Of a stretch of 64,000 bases of DNA, positions 10,767 to 22,800 are shown piece by piece; positions within the stretch are counted from its first letter, which is position 1; each line of letters starts with the position of its first letter. The position numbers and the translations under genes are program-made. Below the pieces are notes generated by a model. It was not told the DNA's origin. It made no database searches and saw only the letters and a list, made by a program, of their open reading frames with translations. Source of the stretch: Agriotes lineatus (Eukaryota > Arthropoda > Insecta > Coleoptera > Elateridae). The stretch covers positions 180,372,585 through 180,436,584 of the forward strand of contig OW679195.1 of the NCBI GenBank assembly GCA_940337035.1, in the 5' to 3' direction.

Positions 10767-12660
10767 CAATTTTGTATTAAACTCGTGTGGAATTACATTC
10801 CACACTCGTCTAATAAATAACTATTATTTGCTTGTCGAATGTCAAAATAGCAGAAGCCTAAAGGTGAAATGGAAAGCCTTCCGAGGCGATAAGTACTTAT
10901 CCTGGCTTCAGAAAACACTGGCCAGTCTGGGTCGAAACTTACCTTTACTCCTAGAACTGCTTATGCTGTGTATTTCCAGCTTTATACATGGCAAGTAGCT
11001 ACCAAATACAGAAAAATTGACGTATCAAAACATTCAGACTCTTTGAAGTAAATGCAGTACGAATGCACTTATGTGCACTACAATTTAATCTGGCCTATGA
11101 CGTCACGACGTCAGGTACAAGACAAAGGAATTTAACTTGCTTACAATGGCGCAATCCACAACTTGCAATTTTGAATGGCCTGTCGCAGCTCTGCACCGAC
11201 TCCAAGTGCTGATTGAATTAAACAAGGCAAAACAAGGCCTGAGTTATTCGCTGAAGGGATTCACTTCGACGTAATTTATTGATAAGTGTTCGATAGTACT
11301 GTGAGTTGTTCAAGGAATGAGTTTGTGAATAATTCCAAAAGCAAATTTTAACCCTTAGCAGCCAAATCAAATCCACTATTTATTCTTGCTGAGGTGTCTG
11401 TAAAATTTCTTTCTCAATTTAGTTAAATTAAACCCATAGGCGTCTGAAGGATACTAAGCGCCAGTAGCAACATAGTTTCATAAATGATCGTTTGGTCTGT
11501 CGATCTGTTATAAATATTCATTTATTCTAAGCAAGGCTGTTGTGTATATTTGAATTAAGACATTACCAGGCTGGTTTATAAGATGTCACCTACACTAGTT
11601 TAAAAATAATAATCAAAGACCAACTCTAATGGAGAATCAATCTGATGAATGATAAGGAAAGAAGTTTTGACAAAAGTGAACGCCTCAATGAGCAAAAGAG
11701 AAATTACATGAATTTATGAAGATCTACAAAAGTTGTTACGGTGTAAAATCGATTTAAGATGGCGCATGAAGCTGAAAGGGCTCTGATAGATCAGTAGGAG
11801 AGGGAGAGGTGATTTTATGTAACTAGGGTTATACCAGAGCGATATAGGGGTTGAAAGTAAAACTTTCAGAAAAAATAAGCACTGGTCTGGCTGGGTCGGA
11901 ACTTCTTAATTTCTAGAAATCTTTTCTTTTGTATGTTTCCTACTTTACATGCAGTAAATAACACTTCAAATACAGAGTAGTTGAAGTATCAAAACATCTA
12001 TTATTTTAATTAGGCGGTATTTTAGACTCTTTGGAATGAAGGCAGTGCGGTTGCACTTCTGCGAAATTTGACCTCAGCCTGTGACGTCACGCTAGCTTAC
12101 AAAATAAAGGAATTTAACTTGCGAGCAATGTTGCAATCTGCCTTTGGCAGTTCTGCACCGGTGCGCAGTGCGCACTGGTAGAGACAAGGCAAAACAAAGC
12201 CTACGCTATTCGCTCTAGGCGATCATAATACCTTAACTTGGACGTAATGTATTAATAAGTGTTTAAAAAGCACAGAGGGTTTCACTAACGAATTATTTTC
12301 TGAATAATTTTAAGAGCAAATTGTTTAGAAGTCAAATCAAACCCATAGGCTAGGGTGAAATATCGTTTGGTGTGTCCATCTGTTATAGATCTCTATTTAT
12401 TATATACAATCAAAGGTGTCGGGTTTATTTGAAATTTTTATTGTATCTAGAATCTTCTGTTCAATATATTAATCACTACAACATTTTCTAAGCTATCAAA
12501 CATTAAAAGATGGATTTATATGCGTTAAAAGGGCAAGAATATGCACACGTATGTGTTTGAGAAGTAGAAATCCATATTTATACTCAAACAACGATCACGC
12601 TATGCGCAAGCGCAAATAAGCTTTTTCCTACAATAGGAGCCTCACCCGATATAGGCTAGA

Positions 12661-12812
12661 GAAACAAGGCCTCAGCTCCACCACTGGCACAAAAAAAGCC
12701 GAATTGGCCAATGGTAAGGCGCGATGTGAAGTAAAGGCGGAGTAAATTCAGTCATTGGCCAATTCGGACTTCTTGTGCTGATGTCAGGCTGGAGAGCTCA
12801 GGCCTTGTTTTT
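12661..12812. repeat. Foldback hairpin with ~55-bp arms
   Basis: The left arm (12661-12713), beginning 'gaaacaaggcctcagctcc' and ending 'ccgaattggccaatg', pairs with the right arm (12753-12812), which begins 'cattggccaattcgg' and ends 'gctcaggccttgttttt'. There are a few mismatches and a small length difference. The ~39-bp spacer is unrelated. Partial complementarity extends outward into 'cacccgatatagg'. This is a small MITE-like palindrome. Confidence 0.75.
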
Positions 12813-13702
12813 CAGGCGGTATTGACTCACCCCATGTAGCCAACGTGCAGGGTACACAATAGTGTAGCTCCAGTGATTTTTAAAGAGTTGTTGGTTAAAA
12901 ACTATTGAATGTGAACTCTTAAACTATAGATAGAAGTCTGCAAATTGAAAGACAATTACTAATTTTAGCATAAAGCTTAGTAAGGGATTTAAGAATGCGA
13001 GTTATAGTTTCTCTGATTTTCCTCATCCCTAAACCAGTTCGTTTTAATTTAGTAATGAATGTTTACGACTGGGTTTAAGGGAAAGCTGGCATAATCAGAA
13101 ACCGCTGTAAAAGCAATGTTTTATGCTTGAAGAGAATGGCAGGAGGTGACGTTGCCTCTTTTAGATAATCCCATTTAGTGGCAACGGTTACGGGGAAATT
13201 TGCATAAAACCGTTTGCTGGATTCATAACTGCGAAACTTGCGAATGCGTTTCGAGGAGCGCTAATAGAAACTTTTTCAAAATCCGTCGCCCGCCATGGGT
13301 AAATTTATGAGTACTATTTGTAGCTGCGGGGCTCGCGTTGAAGCAATACAAACAGCGAGCTGTGATGAATAACACCAGCGCGGGATTGACAGAAACGTTC
13401 CAAATTTTCATCTGGAGCAGAACGTCTCGAGAGCCAGCTTGAAGCGAGTTTGAGGAATTGCAGTTATCAATTGCTCGGGATCGAACGGAACTTAGCCCCA
13501 TTCGCTCGCGAACGTTTTTCTAAGCAACCCCGAAATTTGATTCCGCTGGCAGCGCTTCGCAGTTTTCCGACCTTGTTCCGGTTTTAGCGCTTTGTTCGCG
13601 GCGATCAATTATTACAGCATTAACATATGGACTCAGCAGTTTTGAGCTGTAAACATGTAAACGTGAGTGCTTGCCAAGATGCGATTTTTGCGTCTGTTGC
13701 AG
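12813..13702. other. Noncoding sequence leading to the first visible exon
   Basis: No repeats or RNA genes recognised. ORFs on the minus strand at 13223-13501 and 13520-13900 have no recognisable domain; the second is antisense to exon 1. The 3' end is the acceptor 'gcgtctgttgcag' at 13690-13702. This is the intron that separates the visible exons from unseen upstream ones. Confidence 0.5.
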
Positions 13703-13821
13703 GTGTGTGCCAAGGTCTTCGGGAACGCCTCTGCCCTCGCCAAGCACAAGCTGACTCACAGTGACGAGCGAAAATACGTGTGCACCATGTGCGGAAAGGC
13801 GTTCAAACGTCAAGATCATCT
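13703..13821 (+). CDS. Exon 1 in view: zinc fingers 1 (partial) and 2 (start)
   Basis: Acceptor 'tgttgcag' precedes GTG TGT GCC; donor 'gtaagt' follows at 13822. The exon starts in phase 0 and ends with two bases of a Leu codon. It encodes VCAKVFGNASALAKHKLTH, which is finger 1 lacking its first Cys, then a SDERKY.C linker and CTMCGKAFKRQDH, the first half of finger 2. The missing Cys must be the second-last residue of an upstream exon that is not in view or not recognised. Confidence 0.9.
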
Positions 13822-16800
13822 GTAAGTTTAAATATTTATACTCCGCTAAACAAACCTCGATCCAGGAATCGATCTGCAAGATGCGTAAATACGCTTTCAT
13901 TCATCCTGGAGAGCATACATACGTAATGCGGTTCTCTTCCACTGTTTGGTGTAAAGGTTTATGTCACTCAAGTAACAACCTTCTCCAGTGAAATTCTTCT
14001 TGTTCTTAGCTTCTTCTTTTGACAGTTGGCGGACAATGTGGCTATTTTAACTTTTGAAAATAGGTGGGAGTAATCCCAACCAAACCATTCCCATAGTGCA
14101 TTCCAAAAAATTAGATCGTATAAGAATGACACCGCACGATGTTTATGTGGGTTAGGTTTATATGTCAGTGTAACTACTTCGAACATTCTCTACTGATACA
14201 TTTTCCAGGTTGTGCTGACCATAGACTACGTCTACGCATCACCATTGTAATAATTTTCAACTAAACATTCCATCTGTATACAAGCCTTCCACGACATTTG
14301 CTATGTTGTTGGTAAACTCTTCTTTTTCAGCATATCGTTCCTACCCAATTTTTTCGCCGATCGGACCTTCTTCCTGATTTATGATTTTTTTGGCATTTAC
14401 TATTATCATATTTTTTTTATATTTCCTTGCCTTGTCCATCAAGACTTCATCAGTAAACCATATTGCAGTTCACAAATTCTTTCTTGCCTTTTATTTCTTT
14501 CTCAGTATTAGTGTCAGTATTAGTCATTGCTTCCTTGCCTTCTCATCTCTCGTTCATGTCGGTGTCGTTCTATGTAGTTTTCTGTCAGCTGGCGACTTCC
14601 ACCACGTCTATAAACGAAGTCGCGAGATCTTAAATAAAGTATTTGTTATTTTAAGTTCTTCTTCTACATCAGTCATCATATTCTCCCATAAACCCATAGT
14701 GCTTTCTTCCTTCAATCGTGGCAAAGAAATCGCCCGTAATGACTGTATCTCGCGATCTTTTAAGTAGTTTTGTATTGTGAATTTAGTTTCCTAGAGATAT
14801 ATTTATTTAAATCAGCAAAACACAATCAGGTATGGAAGAAAGTTTATGTCGGAGTTGTTTATCTATTTAGAAGGTATTACCCTTTCTGTTTGAGAATGAT
14901 GATTGTTTTCGCTGCCAATAGAATTTGCTTATTCTCAGGACGCCTATTTTTATTCCTTCCATCTCATTTACAACGTAGGGAACTTTCCCAGTTAATACAT
15001 CTTGCAGACCGTTCATATTCCATGTAGTTGTCGCTTGCTTTCCGCACTGCAGTATTAAATCCATGAAATCTGTCCTAGCAATTCACGTCGATAATAATGG
15101 CTACTGCAGCTTTCCACCATTCGATGCTACTAATACTAAGATACCATAACTTAACACAATATACCAGAACCTCTACATTTAATTCTTACAAATCGGTTCC
15201 AGTAGTCCCCTCCTGTAGTTAGGTGTATCCACGACGATGTGATACGTTGACCCGTTAAGTGAGAATTAAACCTGTGTGAGGAGCAGTACTACTTACTGGA
15301 CTATTAGTTTACTACCAGATACTTCCTGTTTTTTACAAGTTTTCCTCATTGTCGTGTCCCCGCGAATTTGCTGATGTCATATTTTCTGCTTGCTTCCCAT
15401 ATATTCTTTTACATTTTCATTGTCACTAAGTGAGCCCACCGTTTGATTTAGCCTTTCTCTGATGTTTCTTCATCCTACCAGGATGTTTCTTTCAACTCTC
15501 TGCTTTTAGAATGTTTTTCAGTTTGCTAGAAGCTGCTCTGAAGCCCAGCTCGATGACTTTTACGTCGTTCTGTCTCTTCTTCATATCTGTCTGCAGTCCC
15601 TTCGTAAATTGGCATGTTGTATTGCCACTTCCCATTAGAATTTCCATGTATAATCGCTAGACTTTTACTGCTTCGACGAGTTAAAATTCTCATTATTACG
15701 TGAACCATAGACTTCTTCTTCCTCCTGTACTTGGATTAGCACTTTATGTCGCGTTTCGACGTATTTTCCACCTCGGGAGTCTACTTACGTCTGTTTTACC
15801 TTTTGGGTTCATTAGTATTGAATGTTCTACTCTTCCACTAGCATTAACTATAGTCATTATCTCATTATGTTCGATATACTCCTGTTATAATGTATTTCTT
15901 TTAAAAGTGATTGTCATTGGAATATGTTTTTCATTTTGTCTTGTTTGGGTATGTACTCAAATCTTTCTCTTATTCTTTGGTTCTCATGTATTCCGATCTT
16001 GTAGTCAGGAAGAGTAGAGTCCGCAACTCGTTTTATTTTTTGGATGTCTCATTTATGCAACTTGCCTTTGCAGGAACGGGCACATGCTCACACACCGCAA
16101 CAAGAAGCCCTACGAGTGCAAGGCGGAGGGCTGTGGGAAGTCCTACTGCGATGCCAGGTCGCTGAGGAGGCACACAGAAAACCACCACAGCTCCTCCACA
16201 GTGAGCGCCAACACCACCACCATGTCGCCTGCGCAGGGGGCCGCCTCCGGAGATGCCGCGTCACCCCACGGGTCCAGCTGCATCCAGTATGCACCGCCCC
16301 CCACGTCGACGACTTCGGGGAAGAGCCAGCTCCAGCAACTTTTGGCCACGGAGCCTGCCAAGGTAACGGAAACGTGCTTGGAGCTAGGTCGTTGTAGGTG
16401 TCGTTATTACATGGATGTGGTGACCGGTGGCGGATATAACTTTTTTGTGTCCCTATGCGCAAACGTGTCCCTACGCGCAAACGTAGGTAGAAGCAACTAT
16501 ATCTCGTATATGTACGCATTTGGTCATAGCCTACATGATATATTAATATATTCTAATATCTAGCACAATCTCTGAACCAGCTATATTTAAATGTCTTTAT
16601 GTCATCGTCTTATCAACACCATGATATTCTTGGTTTACTGTTTTCTTCTTGGTGGAGAGTATTGTGCAAAGTTTGTTAGGTCATCTTGCATACTCCATCC
16701 TACGCAGATGACAATATCAACGTAGTCTTTGTCTATCTGTTACGTCCACTATCTCTATATGTATTTCTTTATGGTTTCACACACTACGCCCAATACGTAC

Positions 16801-19800
16801 TGATACTATCACGTTGTGTTTATAATTTTGTATTTTACTATAAAACACTGTTTAACTACCTAGTCGTCGTGATTTAGAAAAACCACTGCTTTCATTCTGA
16901 CTAATCTGCAGGATCCTAACAGAACTGTCTCTAACTTGACCAACTCTTACAATAGATTCGTGTAACGCGAACTTAAGAACGCTTTCTTTTTTTTTCTTGT
17001 TATTTATTGCTGATTATTTATGACTGCAATGTTAGAATTATACAGACTATTACACACATCTGCCAAATGACGTCGTAGCAGCAATCAGAAAACTCATATT
17101 TCTAATTTTAAACCAATCACAGAACGATGTTTTCTATACGTAATGCATTGGATATATGCAATAGTCACGCATAATATTATTCGTGCATAGCTGATTTGCT
17201 TTGATAATCCTGTTCAAGGAATGCACTTCTGCTCGTTGCTTTAGAAAATCAGTCGTGCATTCCTTGAACAGGGTTATCGTCAAGTCACTACGCTCTTAAT
17301 ATATTACTGTTGATCGCTGCTTGCTCTCGAATTTGATTATCACGATCGGTTTGGCCTTTATTATCTTACAATCTAGAAAATGTGTTCACTCTGTCGAACT
17401 TCTTTGAAATTGTGCTACCTTCTTCACCTTTCGTTTGTCGGTGTATGAAATGCACTTAATTTTGTGCATTACATTATTCAATCATATATGGTGATTATTG
17501 ACGAAATAAATTTAAGATGAGACCAGAATCACTAGTGCACGTACCGCTTATAAAACTTCAAATACACGACAGTTACTGAGAGTCACGCACCAACTACACT
17601 TACTAGCTAGTTGAGAGTTTGGTCACTTACGGGCGATAAAGACAGATACTTTTGTACTTACTAACAATATGAAGCACTTGAGACTCTAATTACAAAGTTC
17701 TTCTATTTGGAATGTTAAAGTCAAAAGGTCAAAACGTTCACGCCTTCCAGGGCCGCCGCTTCTAGACACGTGCCTAAAGGACCTGTAGTGTAAATCCCCT
17801 ACTAGTGATGACATACAGGAGGGATCACATTGTTCCTAAAGCCGGGTTTTAAAGGCATTCGTGATTGCACACTGCATGATGTCTTGTGCGTAATCGGGCA
17901 CCAGTGTCCAAAACGGTGCCACGTGCTTCTGTTTCGTTAGGATCATGCAAGTTTTTATCAGTCTGTTTGCGAACGAACTGGACTGTTTTTAAATCTATTA
18001 AGTCATAAATAGTGCAAAGATTGCTCCATACAGGACAATGCTCGTAGGAAAATTCTTCATGCATAAAAAAATTGTAAGCAAGTGTTTCATTGTACAGGAA
18101 AAGTATATGCAAATGTATGTTAAAAAAGTAACATTTGAATATCTTTGTAAAATATGAAAATTATTATGTTGTATTCAGAAAAAATAAAAATCATGATCAT
18201 TTAAAGTATAATCTTTATTAGGTTAATTAACCAAGGTGTTATGAATTAGCCAGTATACATTGTTATACCAGTAAATCCCCATATGCGGCATACATGAAGT
18301 TGATCGCGTGCTCAGTGGAACATTGGGATCGCGTCGGGTCTTAAACTGAAATGGGATCAGGCGTTCGCTTACAAAAGTAAAATCAGTTGATACATGAAAA
18401 ATGCCACCTAATGTTGTAGCCGATGATGTAGTGGAATTTTTTTGGGATTTGGAACTTACCTTTTTCTGCACCCCTGCAAATGTTTACTTAGCTGCAAAAT
18501 ACGGGGAGCTGCACTGCGCTTTACAAATGAAAATAATACAGGAAGTTTCAAATAACTTTATAACGATACCCTGTATAACATTAAATTAAAGCGGGGAAGC
18601 CTTGCACTTGACACTTTGACACAGAGCGGTGAAGGCGTTATTCTACTATCAACGCTGATATTCCATAAAATTTATTCCAGAACAGCAATTACGTCTAAGC
18701 ACATGCAGCGGTAATTTACACATACGATACTACAGATTTAAATTATTCTAGCACGTTATAGCATACCTAAAATTGACGGTAAAGAACACACGCATTTCTG
18801 GCTGATTATCTATTATTTGTCAATCTGCTGGTCATCAACTCAATCGACGAACGCACTGCAAATAAGCTATCGATAGTGGGCATTATCAGCATAGCCCCAT
18901 GAGTACTTCTTACATACTACTACTACTAATATAAGCCGGGATCGATTATTTAGTGTTTCAGCATCCTGATTACTGATCCAAAGGTTGCGAGTTCGATCCC
19001 AGGTACGGCTATATTTTAAAAAATTTAAAAATTCAGATGTAAGCCCGTACAGAATTCCTTCTGAACAGATATAACATTTCATGTGGCCCCATTTTTATAA
19101 TCTTTTAAACACTAAACTACCTTGTTTGTTAATGTTAAGGACTTATAAAAATAATAAAACAAAAATCATCGCCTAATACGATTTTGTAAGTCAAAGTGAT
19201 TAATTTAGGCATTTTTTGGCATCTTATTCGTATTATCTTTTGCAGACATAATTTCTATCAATTTCTGTCAACACCCTGGTAGGTAATAGAGAACGTTATA
19301 GTTCTCAGGCATAATAACAAAACCGTCAAACCGATGCTACGATGATATCGAGCAGTCAAATTTATCGCTGATGCTCTTATAATCATAAATGATGCATTTG
19401 TATTGTAATTTTTATTAATCTACTTCCAAAAATAAATCTAATTTTCTACATTTTCATTACAAAGTGTTATCGTTATTAAGTGTCATCACTAATGAGAAAT
19501 GTGTCAGAGAAAGCTCGCGTGATCGTTTTGGTGCGAAGAATATATTTATGACAGTATCGTGCATATGTGAATTTAGTATCTGCGTGAATCCTTGGCATCT
19601 AATGAGGCTTTTCGGGGCTATAAATATTTATTGCTGCAGCCAGCATGTCTTGATTAATACTAATCACACCTGGCCGGATTTTTGTTCCTCTCGTCAACTC
19701 GATATTTTAGACTGCCCGTGAACATTGATATATAGAAGGTGACTAATTCATGACCGTGTTTCAAAATTGTTCGAAGTATATAATACCGTTCGCGTTCCAA

Positions 19801-22800
19801 GCACTTCAACAATTTATAATTTATAGCGTATTGTGTTTCATAATTAAAGGAATGTGAGGTAGATTTAGGTTACATTTTGAAAACTCCGAATGTAATAGAA
19901 ATGGCCAAACACATCAAGTATATAGTTTAGTGAAATTGAAATACATTTTTTAGGGTGAAGGAAATACTGAGACGTCATTTAACAAATGCAAACTAAAGAG
20001 AGGGACAAGTGCTATTTAAACCAGAATGCTGGTAAAATCTTACAGAAAGATTCGTACAGAAACCTTGATCATCTTCACTAACATACGTACTCTTGAACGT
20101 ACATTAGCTTTTTCCAGAAAAAATGTTCAGATGTATTTATGCAGATGCAAGATTTTTATTACGTAAATACAAGTTTCCTGCAAAAAACACTGAAACACAT
20201 GCCGAGTCAAATTAGATTTTCCAGCCAACCGGCAAGTTCGTTACATAAACTGCCAAGAATTTACTTGCTGGAGTTCCGTAACGACCATTTTACTATTATT
20301 ATTATTATTATTATTATTAAGGACACATAAATGCATACCTATGTGAAAATTGTTCAAAAATCCAGTAATAGAAAATCATTCTTTCGACAGTTTCAAAACG
20401 TTTTTTAAGTATTGCATTTAAAATAACAACAATATACAACTTAAGGCAAATCGCTTGCGATGTTCTACTTTACACTAATATTTATTTTTACAAGTTCTCC
20501 GAAATCGGCCAGCCACGTTTGTACAAGCCTGAAGAGCATTGGCGGCTCGTGGTAATTGTATTTGGAGGGCTGTTAATTTTTAACAATTACTAAGTAAAAA
20601 ATAATAATTACTCACCTACATTCCGGCGACGTTTTAATCCAAATATAGCCATAATTTTTAATCTAATAATCCAAAAGAAAACAGCATATGCACAGAACAA
20701 AAAATATTCAAATCCACACATAATGTACTTAAGTGTTAAAAAAACGAAAGCACAATAATTTATTTAATAATTGAAAAAAAACCGAGCGTGTATCAAATCC
20801 TTCAGTGCATTATTGTTTTTTCTTGTAAATGTCCACAGAAAAATGTCTTGTATTTTACATGTTGAATTTTAATCAATTTTTTTTAATTTTAAACCTTTTC
20901 AGCTAACGGTAAGCTTTTTAATTAATGTTGAAAAATATTAGTTATATAAGTACATAACCCGTGGAAAGTATCAAATCTGTGAAGGCCCGATTTCACTTCC
21001 CATTACTTTACTTTCGGATTGCATTACATTTCGGGAGCATTATTATTTAGAAATTAGCCCGTCAGTTTACTGTTTTCAGCTTGAGCGCAGTTAGCTTTTC
21101 CAACACATTGAAACTACTGGCCTCAATTCTGCTGCTTCAACGTTTTCTCCCAAAATTGCCGTATATGTTTGGGCCCTATTTCGGATGCCCTCAGGAGCTG
21201 TCAGCTTCTCGATGTATTTATACGAGCGAGTGTGTTGACACATAACTCATAATATATTGACATACTTCGTGGATATTGTTTTACATATTTTACGCGGTAT
21301 CGAACAGCTACTTCCGGATCTCATTACTTAAACCGTCTTATCTTATAACGGTACAACAAGATGATAAATAAATTTTCAGTTATAGATTAGTCACTATTTT
21401 TCTAATGCCATATAGGCTGTTGACGGCTGGGAGTCTAGCGCCCTTGCGTCCCTAAGGAGCAGCCGCCACTGCTGAAGAGTGATATTCTCGGATTGTACAA
21501 AAGCAGCTGAAGGTGCAGTGTACGCAATTTAAATTTAATTGTAGATTAACAATCACCTCGCCTTAAAAGCCGAGTTCTTCAAGGATCACGAATATCTGAA
21601 CCCGCGATAGGCGATGCACCGTTATACTTTCTTAGAACGTGTTAGCATCAGTGAAAATTTATTTGAAAATTAAAAAGCTGGAGCTTTCAACATTTTGTTT
21701 GCATTGAATAGACGATGACATCAAGCTTGGAGAACTAGTTAAGAATACCTCGTGATTTATTCCATATCCAAGCAACTGTACACCAAATACAGTATCAGCA
21801 GAAGAAAAATTCGGTGAAACTCTTAAGTACAGGATTAATAATGGACATTTAGAGGTTTTTCATTTGTTTTTATTGAAAAACCATATAGGTAACAAATTGA
21901 AACAATAATACAAATTAAACGTAATAGCTACTTTCATAACAAGCTCGGGGCTTTCTCCGGTGAGTTATGAACAAAATCTGAGTTTGAATAAACCTGAGAG
22001 CACAAGTGTTATTCGAAATAAAGGTTTTGTTTCGTAAAATACTCTGAGATAGTAGAAAACACTCATTTTCACCAGGACACATTTTGAACTTGAACGAGTG
22101 TGTGATGGTTACGGTTATGAAGTTAGTTAAGGTGTTTGCTGAAGCAAGCAAAGCACAAGGCGGTATCATCGCTTCAGCTGAGAGTGGGAAGCTTGTAACC
22201 TTTGTTGGGATTGTCAATGCTGTTGAAGGGTTCCTCCCACCCGTGTATGTATATCCGAGGCTGCGACAATCCGAACAGTATGCAACAGTATTTTCCGATT
22301 CTCTAGTTCTCGGAACAAACAATGGCTAGATGGCCACAGAACTAAACAGTCCAACCCATTAACAGAATGTAAACTTCTGCTTATAATTGACAACCAGGAG
22401 TCTCGTGTCAGTTTGGGGGTAATTAAATTTTGTCGAGAGAATAGGATTGTGACTTTGTCATTTCCAAACCACATCACCCATCGAGTCTAGTCCTTAGATG
22501 TTGGGTTTACTTCCAATTTAAAACAGCATGTGCATTTCACGACTGTTTGTGCACAGAAAAATATAACAATCGGAGAGATAGCTACTCCTACAAAAGTTGC
22601 GCCGATGACCAGTTTTACCCCTGGAAACTTAATGACAGCTTTCAGAAATATCGGTCTATGGCAATAAATATGCAATTTGTTTCCGGAAGACGAATTCCTG
22701 TGATGTTGTCTCCGGCCAATGAGCGTATTCACGTACAAGTGTCTCTACCGTTACACTCATTACATCTAAGAAATAAACCAAGTGTGTAGCACCAAAATCA

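Larger units (their letters stand above)
9530..12420. repeat. Three diverged tandem copies of a ~0.97 kb segment
   Basis: Long blocks recur in the same order. 'gacgtaatttattgataagtgtt' at 11268 matches 12239 (offset ~969). 'cactgg.c.g.ctgggtcg' at 10918 matches 11879 (offset ~960). 'aatctgatga.tgataaggaaa' near 10027 matches 11638. The larger offset of the last pair is explained by extra DNA of about 0.6 kb, including the inverted-repeat element at 10212-10766, inserted in the first copy. 'Tgacgtca'-type words occur near 11098 and 12081. No coding potential was seen. Confidence 0.7.

Noticed and set aside
14381..14767. 128-codon hydrophobic plus-strand ORF resembling a membrane protein
   Set aside because: It is antisense to an RTE-like relic; the Phe/Leu/Ser-rich sequence arises from the complement of an A-rich coding strand.
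16088..16519. 143-codon minus-strand ORF opposite exon 2
   Set aside because: It is a shadow of the GC-rich exon 2 on the other strand; the plus strand encodes clear C2H2 motifs with proper splice sites.
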